Origin: Nicotiana tabacum
Lineage: Eukaryota; Streptophyta; Magnoliopsida; Solanales; Solanaceae
NCBI RefSeq assembly: GCF_000715075.1
Contig: NC_134101.1
Coordinates: forward strand, 153,190,584 to 153,254,583
Direction: 5' to 3'
Length of the DNA stretch: 64,000 bases
Numbering within the stretch: the first letter of the stretch is position 1; every line of letters begins with the position of its first letter. This document shows positions 34,041-46,955 of the stretch, one piece after another. The position numbers and the translations under genes are program-made. Under the pieces are notes generated by a model, which had not been told where the DNA came from, searched no databases, and saw only the letters and a list, made by a program, of their open reading frames with translations.

Positions 34041-37007
34041 GATGGAAATTTGAAGGTTTTTGATAAGTTTGACCGAGAGTTTGACTTTTTGATATCAGGG
34101 TCGGATTCCAATTCTGAAAATTGGAGGAGGTCCGTAATGTCGAATATGACTTGTATGCAAAATTTGAGTCCAATCGGACGTGATTTGACGGGTTTCTGCA
34201 TCGAATGTAGAAGTTTGAAATTTCAAAGTTCATAAAGTTTGGATTGGAGTATGATTCAAGATTTAGACATTTTTTGATGTGATTTGAGGCCTCAGGTGGA
34301 TTTCAAAAGGTTAACGGAATGAATTTCGGACCAAAGAGTTGTTGAATTTTTTTGCAGAAAGTTGTTTTGACAACAACTAGTGCAATCGCGGAGCTGGATT
34401 TGGAAGCTTATATCTCGAAATTTATAAGGAATCTGAAAATTTTCAAAACATAAAAGTTGTTGATCTTGCATTCTAGTTTCCAGAAATATAACCCATTCAT
34501 GATTTGGACATTTTAACAGAAAGGTATGATCGATTGAAGATGGCTGGTGGAGCAGTTTTGACAGAATTTTCTGATGCATGGAGCCGATTTTAGAAGCTCA
34601 TATCTCGGAATATATAAATATTTATATGGTGTGCAACCTATCAAATGAAAGATCTTTGAGTCTAGTTTCTAAATCTTTAAACCCTTTGTCATTTGAATAT
34701 TCTCACAAGGAGTTATGGGCATTTTAACAGAAAGTGTACATCAGGGGAAAATTGTAATAGGATGTACAATTTGTACAGTGCAAGGTACAACTCGATCAAG
34801 CCTGGGCAGAGTGTTTTAAACACAAGTTTTGGCCCACTTCTTTCATTTGGCTTTGGCGATTTTGGAGCTTTTTGAGAGGATTTGAAGAGGGATTCAAGAG
34901 ATAACACTTGGAGGTAAGATTTTTAAACTCAATACTCGATTCTTGTGTAAATTCTACCTAATTAATCATGGAAATTAAACCTAAAATTGAGGAATTAGGG
35001 CTTGAATTTGGAGAGTGTAAATTGGGGATTTGAAGGGGCAATTGAGGTCCGATTATGAGGTTCTTGGTATGTATAGACTCGTGAGAGGATAAGGAACCTA
35101 TTGATGTAAGACGTGGTCCTGGGGGTCGGGTTTGCGCAATTTCAAAATTTTTGATATAAATTGGATATTTTCGAGTGGGCTTTGTTCCCTTAGCATATTT
35201 TAATAATTATGTACTGATTGTGACTAGATTTGGAGGATCCGGAGGTCGATTCGTGAGGGAAAAGGCATCGCGGGCTAAAGTTTAGATTCGATCGAGGTAA
35301 GTAATGATTGTAAATACTGTCCTGAGGGTTTGAAACCTCGAATTTCATATCGTTGTGCTACTTTAAGGTGACGCACACGCTAGATGTTGAGCGTGGAGTC
35401 GTGCACTGTTGGGGATTGTGAATTGGTCTGTCCCGTACGACTGTTAAGTCGCGTATCTGATTTGAAATCTTATGATATTCTATATTTTAGAGATTGATAT
35501 TATAGTTTGGGCTGTATGCCATGTTTGGGGTCTTGTGCCGACCTGTTGAGACCTTTAGGGGCACTTTCACTATTTTTCCTCACTCTATTTGTTTTGAAAG
35601 CATATCCTCAGTCATGTTTTACCTATTTATTGTTTAAATCTGGTTTGATCACTTTACTTCTTAAAATGTGAAAACTGTTTGGGTTGAGTTCCCTGTTTTA
35701 CTGATGATCCGAGTGATAGTGAGGTTGATGACTGAGATAGATTGAGGGTCCGATTGTGAGGTTGATGACTGATATAGTCTGAGGGTCTAATTGTGAGGTT
35801 AATGACTGAGACAGGCCGAGGGCCTGGTTGTGAGGATTATATATTTATGGATCGGGCTGCATGCCGCAACATATATTTATATATATATGTATATGTATAT
35901 GGATCGGGTTGCACGGTGCAACGATATAGTGCTTGGGTTGTAGGAGCCCCACCAGAGTCTGCGCACCCCCAGTGAGCACAGTCGACTATATATATGGATC
36001 GGGCTGTATGCTGCAGCGGTTACTATATGGTACCTATTGAGTGTGAGTGCTGTGTGTGAGCACTGATTGGTAAGATTTGAGTTACGAGTGACTGAGAGGC
36101 TTGCCCGAGGGGCTATCTATATATATGTATCTGGGTGATGCTCGCCTGAGGGGCCTAGTTATGAGCTTAGTGTTTTTTACTCCTCCTTAAAGTGAGTTGC
36201 TATCGAATATGTTGATTTAATTATTGCTTTCACTCATCTTTAGACCGAGCCCTATTGAAAATGTTGAACAAATGTTGTAAACACCTTTCATTTAAACGGA
36301 AGTTTATGTTATTAAATGGGTATGAATTTCTGTTTTGTCGAGAGCCTGTATATGAACTATGTTTCGCCCGAGGGGCCGATTATGATTTTCATCACTTTCA
36401 CTATATATATATATATCATTAAACCTATATTGAAAAGGTTAGAAAGATAATTTTTAAAGGATTTTACTGAAGTGGGAGTTCAACGAAATAATTTGAGTAG
36501 TATCCTGCTTTGGAAATAGGCTGTAATCACTGTGGTGCTATGACATAGATGACGCATTTACTTACTGCTCAGTCTGTATTTACTCTTATTATTACTGGGT
36601 TGGGGTACTCACATTACTCTTTGCACCTTGTGTGCAAATTCAGGTATTTCGGAACCCGTTAGCGGGTGTTGATTGTTTAGAGGTGGAGTCATTGGAGTTA
36701 GCAAGGTGGTTGGACGACGTTCGCAGCACTGGTTTCCTTCCCCCTCCGTTTCATTACAGTATTTAATACATTTTTAGACTTTTGTTGTAATCAGACCTTG
36801 GTAGATGCTCATGACTAGTTACTCCCTGATGTCAGGCTTGTGTAATTATTCCGCACTTTTCTTTCAAAAAACTTCATTATGAGAATTATTGTTTATAAAT
36901 GGTATAAAAACAACTTTAATTGGATAATGGTTGATTCGGGAGTTGTGTCGGCTAACCTAGTTTCATGATAGGTGCCATCACAACTGGGTTGGTTTTGGGT
37001 CGTGACA
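34041..37007 (+). repeat. 5' LTR of element D, left end deleted
   Basis: Aligns with 42288-45268; the first compared 69 bases have 5 differences. About 490 bases present at 41799-42287 are missing at the left end. It contains tandem GAGGTTGATGACTGAGATAG-type units (35720-35835) and GGATCGGGCTGCATGCCGCA-type units (35849-36020). Confidence 0.88.
35720..35835 (+). repeat. About 43-bp tandem repeat, three copies, in LTR D
   Basis: Three units of GAGGTTGATGACTGAGATAG followed by GAGGGTCCGATTGT type. The 3' LTR (44045-44118) has only two, so copy number changed after insertion. Confidence 0.75.
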
Positions 37008-37010
37008 AGT

Positions 37011-37023
37011 TGGTATCAGAGGC
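37011..37023 (+). other. Primer binding site, element D (initiator Met tRNA type)
   Basis: TGGTATCAGAGGC starts 3 bases after the LTR end TGACA. Eleven bases match the 3' end complement of plant initiator-Met tRNA, the usual primer of chromovirus and many copia elements. Confidence 0.85.
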
Positions 37024-40000
37024 TAGGTTACATAGGTCTCACGAGTCATGAGTAGGCTTAGTATAGTATCGCGGATCGATACGGAGATGTCTTTACTTAT
37101 CCTCGGGAGTCTACAGAACCTTTAGGAAAAACATCACGTTCTTGAATTCTTATTGTGTGTCCTTGATTCAGCTTGTAAAGTATCTCTTTGTATTCCTTCC
37201 ATGCGTTTGTATGCGCGCATGAGCGCTTAGTATAAGATATGCATCGATGGCTTGTGATTCCCTGATCTAGGGGTGAGATGTGATCTCTATATGTTGATGT
37301 TGGGCCGGTCTGGAAGACATGGGGACGAAATTTTGCCTATAGCTTGAGCCCTGAGCTATTGATTGTGTGAGCGCATGTTTCTGGATCTATATGTTCTGTG
37401 GTATCCCTATTAAGGGAAGTAATGACTGGATAGCTGCCTGATAAGGGTGAAGTGACTGCGATATGTGTACATATGAATCGAATGAGGCGAGAAGGGTCTG
37501 CTTTGCGGCAGCAACAAATATTAGGTACTTGATTTTTATCTTGATTTGAGGTATAGCCTTGAGTTATGGGCGTGTGAAGAATCTTTTCATGTTTCCTAGC
37601 TGGGAGTAAGGTAAATCTCATGTTGCGGTATGAGTTCAGACTCTGGAAGATCAAGTGACTGCGTAATGCCTATGATGGTGGAAGGTATACATAAATGTTA
37701 GTTTGAGACAAGGCAGGTGGGTTACCTCCTGCGGAGTGTTCTGAAGTTGTGTGATCCTTATGTTGTCTGTTAGAAGATCTCATTTACAAGTAAATTATAT
37801 GTGTTGGAATTTAAATTTGGGTCGCTTAAGAGAGTGGGTTTAACTGTTACAAGAGTGAATGCGAGATTGCGATAGATTTAAAGTACTAGATGGTCTGTGT
37901 TTCACAAGCTTATGAAGGATCGAGTTTAATCTCACTATGGTATTATGGAAGCAATAAAGTATATGCGTTATGAGTTATTGTATATGTATTGGTCTATGGC
38001 TTCGAGCCAAGTGGAGGAGTCCACTATTAATTAGTTATATGCCATGTTGGTTCCAGTTTGAGGCGTGTGGGTAAATCAGTGATGGCTTACGGAGATTGAG
38101 ACTGAGGGTGGCTCGAGTAAAGGAAAATTTTGACAAAGGTTATGTCATGCTTCATAGGTTTATGATAATAATGGAATGTCTTTATTTGTTGTTGGTAATA
38201 AATGCTCGGTGCATAGAGAAGGAAGTTGCTTGGTTGTTCTAGGATGAGGTTACACTCTGTGGTGCCAGAGTGATATTGAGGCACGAGTGGTTCTGTTCGT
38301 TTGATCAAGATATTTGCAGTTTGAATAGAGTGAATGACTCTCGAGAATGGTTCTAATGTGTTCAAGATTTTATATGTAACAATTGGGTAATTTCAAGTTG
38401 TATAAGTGGCTAGAAATTGAGTTTTCATTGGAAGATATCAAGACTTGTGGTATTTTCTATATTAATTATGGGATTCTATATATCAGTATCAGGAAGGTGA
38501 AGGTAATGGATTTGGATTCATAGGAAGTCTCTTCAGGGTAAGCATTTTGAACGTGGTGCTGTTGGGAATATCTAGAGAGTATTCAGCGGCTTATTGATCG
38601 TAGGACGCTGCGACTTTATGCTTGGGTCTCGTGTGGTAAGTCTGGGTTGAGGAATTGTGATGTTATAGCAACAAGGAGTATCAAGTTGAAGGTAAATCAG
38701 GAGGGAACTCAGATAGATGGGATAGCTTGGTAGTCGGCCGAGTCGGTATGGTAAGGATATGATTAGTTCTTGGATGCTTACGGGGCAATGAGTTTCTATA
38801 GGTGTTTCGCAACAATTCTTTTGGGTTTTAGTGACATGTAGAGCTCGGTTGAGTTAGAAGTACTCAGTCCTGACGATTTAGAGTTGTGTAAATGGAATTC
38901 GGACAGTTTTAGATGGTTTCCACCACAGTTAGAGGGGTGTATTTTTCCTATTGGCATGAGGAGCATGGGATGTATAGTGATTTTCTTCTAGATAGGATCA
39001 ATGGGAAGTTCTTAGCTAGTGGAGTACATAGTTGCTTATGGCTCAGAGGGCATATAAAGTTCTCGTGGTTATCCTAAGATGGTACGGTTTATGCAGTATG
39101 TTGTGTATGATTGAGATTTGCATATGTAAGGACACAGTTCAGATTTGAAAGGATGGTCACAAATTCTTAGATAGCATGGGCAGCTTCAGGTGACTAGATA
39201 AATGAGATAACTAATTGGTATGGCTTGATGAGGGTATTACATTTCATAAAGGTCGATGTGTTTGAGTTCCGAATGCTTTATTGGTATTGCGGCTCTATCT
39301 TGTTTGATCGACGGATGCTATTAGAGTTTGCTTGGTGGCTCAAAAGAATTATAGGTGTAACTCTCATGAGATTATTGAGTATTAGAGGTGTGTTATATAT
39401 GTGAGTGGCGGAATTAGGATCAGATATGGTAATTCGTGTGATTTATGGACTTGGAGATTGAAGTTCTCGTATACAAGTTAGCTCGTGGTTGTGGGTGGCA
39501 AAGATGTGGGTAAGTTATTCAGATGATAGTATGTGCTATGATTCAGTCATTGTGAACTTTCGGAGGATTATTTATCTATTATGGGTAACTAAAGTTGACG
39601 CGTGGTTCATTGGTAGACCTATATGGATGTGTATTCGGCAACAGGACAGCTTTGTTGGCTTCAAGTTGCTATTGGTGAGGGATGTGTTTATTAGGTTGTT
39701 ATTGAGCTATTAGTAATCATGAGGATCTTTGAGTTTCCTTTTCGTGTTGCGAGCTGTTAGGATTTGTTGGTTATAGGCACATGTGGTGCAGCGTTATTAT
39801 GGCCTCTCAATAGAATTCGAGCGGGAAGAGTACTAGGTATTGCTCGGTAGATGGCATATCGGTTATGTCCTTTCGAGTGGTGTGGTGTTATGTAATTTCT
39901 TTGCGGTGGTTATGATGATTGCTTTGGCTTTAGACATCATATTACGCACGGTTGTCGATTTTGTTCATAGTGACTTAAGGTGTTTCATGCATACCAATGT

Positions 40001-40771
40001 TTGGATGAGGACGCGCATTGGAGTGAAGCTATGTGGAGGTATGATCCTGTAGGTTAGATTCGTGTGTTTTGTTTCTACATTGTGTGACGGGTTCTTAGCC
40101 TTATGTTGTGGTGGTACTGGTGAGCTTGCGGTACAACTCTTTCATCTGAATCATTTTCATGATTTGGGTATGTTTGGATTGTTTCTTATTGGTGCGCGGG
40201 TTGCACAAGTTGTGTCTTTAGCCTATATTAATGTGTCATGTCAATAGAGTAATTGTATTGGATTATATGAGATTGTTGGGGTCTTTAATGAATACAAATG
40301 CATTCAATTTTAGCATGTTGGAAGGATAATATCGAGGTTCAGCTCAGGAATTTGCTATGGTCTTTGCCAAATGAGAAGTGGCTTCATGAATGGTTGATCT
40401 GGGAAATGGTTATGGCTTACTGCGTGTTTCATTTATCATTGGCAGTATATGAAAGTGTTGGAATGAGACTTTAGTTGATAAGAAGTTCTCTATCGATATT
40501 CGGTTGTGGTGTGCAGCTGATGTGATTAGAAGTTATCGCTGCAAGTGTTTGACTTATGCGGTATGTCATGTAATTGCACCTGATGGTTGCAGGTATGGGT
40601 TATTACAGCTTGTTTGGGCCTATTCAGAGTATAAATGTGAGATTTTGATCTTGTGGATGATTTCAGAAGTGGAAATGAAGTTCTAAGGTTTATGGGCTAG
40701 GTTGGATGGTGAAATTTCAGTTACATTGTGATGTTTCAAGCGTCAATACCACACAAGAGGGGGGGGAGGGG
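37024..40771 (+). other. Non-coding interior of element D
   Basis: About 3.7 kb with only short, unconvincing open frames (for example at 37337, 39489 and 39840). No gag, protease, RT or integrase motif was seen in any frame. GC content is moderate and stops are evenly spread. This looks like a derivative that never carried these genes, or one decayed beyond recognition. Confidence 0.6.
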
Positions 40772-41664
40772 TGATTTGTGTGGTACCCAATTTTCGCTTA
40801 ACATAACTATGGAAGGACCTGGTCCTTCTAGGTGTTCCAACTACTATTGTTTGGGGAATAATAAATACAGAAAATAAAGAACAAAGAAATTTTTACGTGG
40901 AAAACACCTGGCTCAAAAGGTGAAAAAACAAGCTACTCCTCAGCAGGATTTTCCCAAACTTCCACTAAAATCACTGAGCCAAAACAACATTTACAAAAAC
41001 TCTTTGGAAACCTAAGGATTAACTCTAATCCCGTTGTGGCACAAAGCCTCAACTGTTGCGACAACTTCAAGTTAACTCTAACTTGAACACTTTAGGTACC
41101 TAATACAATTGCTTCTATGAAAGCTGAAAGGTACAATGTAAAATCACCTACTACAATTGAACTAGAATAAAAGATAGACACATGGAACTAGTTCTTCTAT
41201 CTCATTCAAGTAGCTTCAGGATTGCACACTCAAATCACACGTAAATTGCTTGCAAAATCACCTTGCTCTTTTGCTCTCAATTTAAGTTTAACTTCTTCTT
41301 ATGTGCAACCTGCAAAAGAGAACAACACTAACATTTAATAGGTTAATAATCAGAGTTTGAGTGGGATTCAATTGCTACTCTTCTATCGTAGAAGAGTTCA
41401 TGATGATGTCAAACTCTAACACTATCTTCATTCTAAACCGTGTTCTCTTCATATAATGAGTCTTTCTCTCCTTATCCAATATGCAACCTTTTCGATCAGA
41501 TCAGGAGATATCGCTGCTTGATCAGTTAGACTTATCTCCTTCACGTGCATCTCACATGTACAGGTTGATCATGACTGTGCTTCACAAGATGGACCTGGTC
41601 CATGTCTGATTTCTTTTGGCAATCTTCAAAACTTCACCTATTCTTAGGCCAACACATTGTGTTA
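40772..41664 (+). mobile_element. Possible copia-type LTR fragment inside D
   Basis: A purine tract (40756-40771, AGAGGGGGGGGAGGGG) is followed by TGATTTGTGTGG, as a polypurine tract is followed by an LTR. The sequence contains TTTTTACGTGGAAAACACC and GGACCTGGTCC phrases of the kind found in Solanaceae copia LTRs. It ends near CCAACACA at about 41664. I could not find a target duplication, so the class is tentative. Confidence 0.3.
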
Positions 41665-41784
41665 TCGGACCTATATGAGATAGGGTAACGTGGGATCACC
41701 CCCGGATATGTTCATGGTAAAGTTATTCAGCGATTGGTTGGTTTTTGGAACAACTCTAGGCACGTTCGAGGACGAACATATGTT

Positions 41785-41798
41785 TAAGTTGGGGAAGA
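41785..41798 (+). other. Polypurine tract of element D
   Basis: AAGTTGGGGAAGA directly before TGTAACAACC. The preceding TTCGAGGACGAACATATG is typical of the 3' end of such elements. Confidence 0.65.
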
Positions 41799-44700
41799 TG
41801 TAACAACCTGACCGATCGTTTTGAACTCTAGCATGTCGTTCAGTAGTTTGGGGCCATGAGCAGCTTCACTTAAGGTATTATGACTTGTACGCATGATCGG
41901 AATTGAATTCCGGGGAATTCAGAGTTAATTTGGAAAGGGAAATCTCATTTCGAAAGCATTAAGTTGAAAGAATTGACTAGGATTGGATTTCAAACTAAAC
42001 GACCTTTGAATCGGGATCTAAATGTTTAGTAGGTTTGTATGATGATTTCGGACTTGGGCGTATGCCCGAATTGGGTTTTGGATGAACCACGTCGTTTTGG
42101 CGCCTATTGTGGAAGTTAGCATTTTGGAAGAAATTTCATAAGTTTGGGTTGAAGTGCATTTTAGTGTTATCGATGTCTGTTTGGGATTCCGAGTCTGGGA
42201 GTAGCTCATATGGTGATTCTGAAATTGGGAGTGTGATCGGAAGTGAATTCGGAGGTCTGTAGGTCATTTTGAAGTCATTTGGCTAAAGATAGAAATTTGA
42301 AGGTTTTTGAGAAGTTTGATCGAGAGTTTGACTTTTTGATATCAGGCTCAGATTCCAATTCTGAAAGTTGGAGCAGGTCCTTAATGTCGAATATGACTTG
42401 TGTGCAAAATTTGAGGTCAATCAGACGTTATTTCAAGGGTTTCGGCATCAAATATAAAAGTTTGAAATTTCAATGTTCATAAAGTTTGGATTGGGGCATG
42501 ATTCATGATTTCGACATTGTTTGATGTGATTTGAGGCCTCGAGCAAGTTAGTATCATATTTTGGGACATATTGGTATAATTGGTTAAGGTGTCGAGGGCC
42601 TCGTGTGGATTTCGGAAGGATAACAGAATGAATTTCGGACCAAAGAGTTGCTGAAATTTTCTGCAGAAAGCTGTTTTGACAGTAACTAGTGCAATCACGG
42701 AGCTGGATTTGGAAGCTTATATCTCAAAATTTATAAGGAATCTTAAATTTTACAAAACATAAAAGTAGTTTCGCGTGTATTCTAGTTTTCATAAAGATAA
42801 ACCATTCATGATTTGGACATTTTATCAGAAAGTTATGATCGATTAAAGATGGCTAGTGGAGCAGTTTCGACAGAATTTTCTGATGCATGGAGCCGATTTT
42901 AGAAGCTCATATCATGGAATATATAAAGAGCTATATGGTGTGCAACCTATCAAATGAAAGATCTTCGAGTCTAGTTTCTAAATCTTCAAACCGTTTGTCA
43001 TTTGAATATTTTCACAAGGAGTTATGGACGTTTTAATAGAAGGTGTACACTAGGGGAAAATTTTAATACTATCTACAACCTCCACACCTCAACCTACAAC
43101 TCCATGAAGCCTGGGCAGATTGTTTTAAACACGAGTTTTGGCCCATTTCCTTCATTTGGCTTGGGCGATTTTGAAGCTTTTTGAGAGAATTTGAAGAGGG
43201 ATTCAAGAGATAACACCTGGAGGTAAGATTTCTGAACTCAATACTCGATCCTTGTGTAAATTCTATCTAATTAATCATGAAAATTAAGCCTAAAATTGAG
43301 GAATTAGGGTTTGAATTTGGAGAGTGTAAATTGGGGATTTGAAAGGGCAATTGAGGTCCGATTTTGAGGTTCTTAGTATGTATAGACTCGCGAGAGGATA
43401 AGGAACCTATTGATGTAAAATTTATCGGAATCCGAGACGTGGGCCCGGTGATCGGGTTTGAGCAATTTTAGGATTTTTAATGTAAATTGGATATTTTCGA
43501 GTGGGCTTTGTTCCCTTAGCATATTTTAATAATTATGTACTGATTGTGGCTAAATTTGGAGTATCCGGAGGTCAATTCGTGAGAGAAAAGGCATTGCGGG
43601 CTAGAGTTTGGACCGGATCAAGGTAAGTAATGATTGTAAATACTGTCCTGAGGGTTTGAAACCCCGAATTTTACATTGTTGTGCTACTTTGGGGTGACGC
43701 ACACGCTAGATGACGAGCGTGGAATCATGCACCGTTGGGGATTGTGACTTGGCCCGTACCGTACGACTATTAAGTCGCGTATTTGATTTTAATTCTTATG
43801 ATATTCCATATTTTAGAGATTTTTATTATATTTTGGGTTGTATGCCATATTTGGGGCCTTGTGCCGACCTGTTGAGACCCTTAGGGGCACTTTCACTATT
43901 TTTCCTTACTCTATTTGTTTTGAAAGCATATCCTCAGTCATGGTTTACCTGTTTATTGTTTAAATCTTGTTTTATCACTTTACTTCTTAAAATGTGAAAA
44001 ATGTTTGGGCCGAGTTCCCTGTTTTACTAATGGTCCGAGTGATCGTGAGGTTGATGACTGAGATAGACCGAGGGTCTGATTGTGAGGTTAATGACTCTGA
44101 GAGGCCAAGGGACTGGTTGTGAGGATTATATACTTAAGGGTCGGGCTACATGGCAGTAATATATATATCGGGCTGCACGCCACACCGATATGTTGGATCG
44201 GGCTTCACGCCGCAGCGATATAGCGTTTGGGCTGCAGGAACCCCTCCGGAGTCTGCACACCCCCAGTGAGCACAGACGACTATATATATGGATCGAGCTG
44301 CATGCCGCAGCAACATATGGATTGGGATGTATGCCATAGCGGTTACTATATGGTACCTATTGAGTGTGAATGCTTAGTGTGGGCACTGATTGGTAAGAGT
44401 TGAGTCACGAGTGACTGAGAGGCTTGCCCGAGGGGCTATCTATATACATGTATACGAGTGATGCTCACCTGAGGGGCCTGGTTATGACCTTAGTGTTTTT
44501 CACTCCTCCTTAAAGTGAGTTGCAATCGAATATGTTGATTTAATTATTACTTTCACTCATTTTTAGACCGAGCCCTGTTGAAAATGTTGAACAAATGTTG
44601 TAAACAACTTTCATTTAAACTTAAGTTTTAAGTTATTAAATGGGTATGAATTTCTATTTTGCCGAGAGTCTATATACGAACTATGTTTCTCCCGAGGGGC

Positions 44701-45268
44701 CGATTATGATATTCATCACTTCCACTATATATATATATATTTCATTAAACCTATATTGAAAAGGTTATAAAGATAATATTTAAAGTATTTTACTGAAGTG
44801 GGAGTTTGCCGAAATGATTTAAGTGGTATCCTGATTTCGAAACATGTTGTAATTATTTTGGTGATATGATGCGGTTGACGCGTTCTCTTACTGCTCAGTC
44901 TTTATTTACTCTTATTATTACTGGGTTGAAGTACTCACATTATTCCATGCACCTTGTGCGCAGATTCAGGTATTTCGGAACCCTGTAGCGGGTGTTGATT
45001 GCTTAGAGGCGGATTCATCCGAGTTAGCAAGGTGGTTGCACGATGTTCGCAGCAGACCTTGGTAGATGCTCATGATTAGTGACACCCCGATGTCAGGATT
45101 GTGTAATTATTCCGCACTTTTCTTTAAAAAAATTCATTATGAGAATTATTGTTTATAAATGGTATAAAAATAACTTTTATTGGAAAATGGTTGATTCGGG
45201 AGTTGAGTCGGCTGACCTCATTTTCATGATAGGTGCCATCATGACCGGGTCGGTTTTGGGTCGTGATA
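41799..45268 (+). repeat. 3' LTR of element D (about 3.47 kb)
   Basis: Starts TGTAACAACCTGACCG, ends GTCGTGATA, followed directly by resumed LTR B sequence (ATAATATAC). Relative to the 5' LTR it lacks about 70 bases near 45054, and its GATCGGGCTGCATGC-type repeats (44140-44330) are arranged differently. Confidence 0.88.
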
Positions 45269-46306
45269 ATAATATACAAAGATCTAAGATAGATCTAAAA
45301 TAAATCAGAAACTCCAAAGAGTTAGGGTTTCAGAGAACCCAGAGAAGATGAGAAACCCTTAAAATGTTACTGGTTTTAGCCGGAAAAGTTATACATCTTA
45401 CTCGAACGGTCGGGGGTGGCCGAAAAATGGCATGAAGGACCATGGGCAGGAGTTTAACCACTCCCCTTTCACCTGAGGACCCCAGGGTAGTGTCAAACCG
45501 GCGTGGGGTGAAGCAGATGCCAGGAGATGATGAGAGGCCATGATTTCCGGCGAGGAAGGTGGTCGGAGAAGGTGGACAGGGTCCATCAGAGAGGAGTGGA
45601 GATGAGAAGGTTCTAGAGAGAACCAGAGATAGAGAGAGGGATATAGAGAGACCGGTTGAGCGAAAAGGAGGGGGGAGATGAGAGACGGGGTAGTCATTAG
45701 GGGGTTAAATTAGGAAGGGGTTGATCTGGACCGTTGATTCAAAATAATCAACGGCTCAGATGGAATGGGGATTGGGCCGGGTTGGATAGGGTATTGGGGT
45801 TGGGGTCTGGTGGGTTATTTAATTTGGACTAGGTTTAATTATGTTATAATCTAAATAAGAATGGCTAATTGTTAAATACCCATCAAAATTAGTTAAATAA
45901 TTAATAAAAATAACTATTAATTAGATAAAATAAAATTAAAGCTAAATAGGTAAAATTAAGGTAATTAGTTGATATTTAAAATGTAAAATGACTGAATTTT
46001 GAATTAAAATAGCATAAAGTGTACAATTAGGCTATAATTGCAAAATTATTCTAATTATAGCCAAACAATGCCAAATTAGCTAATTTGTGAAATAATTAAA
46101 TCTTAATAACATTAAAAATAATATATTGAGCTAAGAAATACTTTGAAATTACTTGTAATGTAGTTTATGAATAATTATTGGATATAAAGTACTGAATAAA
46201 TTAATAATATGGAAAATTATGGAAAAATACCAATTATTATAAAATGTTATTTTGAAGGTTTATATGCAAATTTAAAAATAGTTTGAGGAAAAATTGGGTA
46301 TCAACA
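45269..46306 (-). repeat. 5' LTR of element B, outer part
   Basis: Matches 15608-16664 of the 3' LTR and ends at TATCAACA (46306), the complement of the LTR start TGTTGATA. The 930 or so bases that should join it to 34040 are missing, including the TATA-like box. The open frame 45398-45697 does not match the frame in the sister LTR. Confidence 0.88.
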
Positions 46307-46955
46307 GATACGATATTAAAAATTGGGTGTTTTTATCGTTCCATCTATATTCACTAGCTCATGTAATCGAGAGAGGCATAACTTGTGATATTCTTGCATC
46401 ATATTTTGTTGGTTGAATTCATTAATTCTTCTTAGTAATTGAAAGAAGCTAGTTGAATTGCTAATTAAACTAAGTTCGGAGGATAATCGAAAGAGGTTCT
46501 CCTAAAGACCAATCCGCTACAAATTCTTGCATAACTTCACGTACATAGAATTGGTTCATCTTGTGAAGTTGAGACTTAATCGAGAGAGGAGTTTCTACTA
46601 ATCAATTTAACTAATAACCAAGTGAATTCGAGAGACTCACTTGAACATTAGAAGTGAATTATATAGAGTTAAATCCTAAACATTTGTCTTGCACCTATCC
46701 TATCAACCCTATGTTCTCCCAATTGATAACTTCCTTTGATTATTACTTGTGTTGGTTGTCATTAGCCACCAGTTTAGATTCTTAGTTAATTTTAATATTA
46801 AACAAAAAACTCTAAGTTGTTGATCATCGTGGATAGCAATATAACTACAAACTACAATAACATTGCTTAACTCCAATCCCTATGAATGCGATATTAAAAC
46901 TTACCATATATTCGACTAGCTAGCATATTTTAGTGTGTGTTTCAAGCTCATCAAC
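46307..46955 (+). mobile_element. Fragment resembling the 3' part of another gypsy LTR
   Basis: Non-coding. Phrases such as AATCGAGAGAGG (several variants at 46371, 46490 and 46575) and CTCCAATCCCTATGAATGCG followed by ATATTAAAACTTA are of the kind seen just before the primer site in some plant gypsy LTRs. No primer site follows. Family not assigned. Confidence 0.35.

Larger units (their letters stand above)
34041..45268 (+). mobile_element. LARD-like non-autonomous LTR retrotransposon D nested in LTR B
   Basis: Plus-strand element with LTRs 34041-37007 (5', lacking its first part) and 41799-45268 (3'), an initiator-Met type primer site at 37011 and a purine-rich tract before 41799. The interior (37024-41798) has no recognisable gag or pol and no open frame much over 100 codons, so it depends on another element's proteins. 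It splits B's 5' LTR. The 3' LTR starts TGTAACAACC and ends GTCGTGATA, where the 5' LTR has GTCGTGACA. LTR style matches chromovirus-type elements. Confidence 0.85.
12480..46306 (-). mobile_element. Tat/Ogre-like LTR retrotransposon B with nested insertions
   Basis: Minus-strand element. Its two LTR copies are recognised by direct repeats: 12484-14675 matches 31908-34040, and 15608-16664 matches 45269-46306. Internal order from the 5' end: primer site 31512, ORF1 remnant, gag, protease, RT, RNase H with a second archaeal-type RNase H, integrase, tandem arrays, polypurine tract 16679-16665. The dual RNase H plus ORF1 is characteristic of the Tat/Ogre lineage. A hAT element (22537-26914) and retroelement D (34041-45268) are inserted in it. 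All its genes are broken. The base pattern GATAC after 46306 is the candidate target site; the opposite side is lost. Confidence 0.85.

Noticed and set aside
39489..40686. Cluster of small plus-strand open frames inside element D as a degraded envelope or novel gene
   Set aside because: Compositionally T/G-biased hydrophobic translations with no start context, no conserved motif and frequent stops between them.
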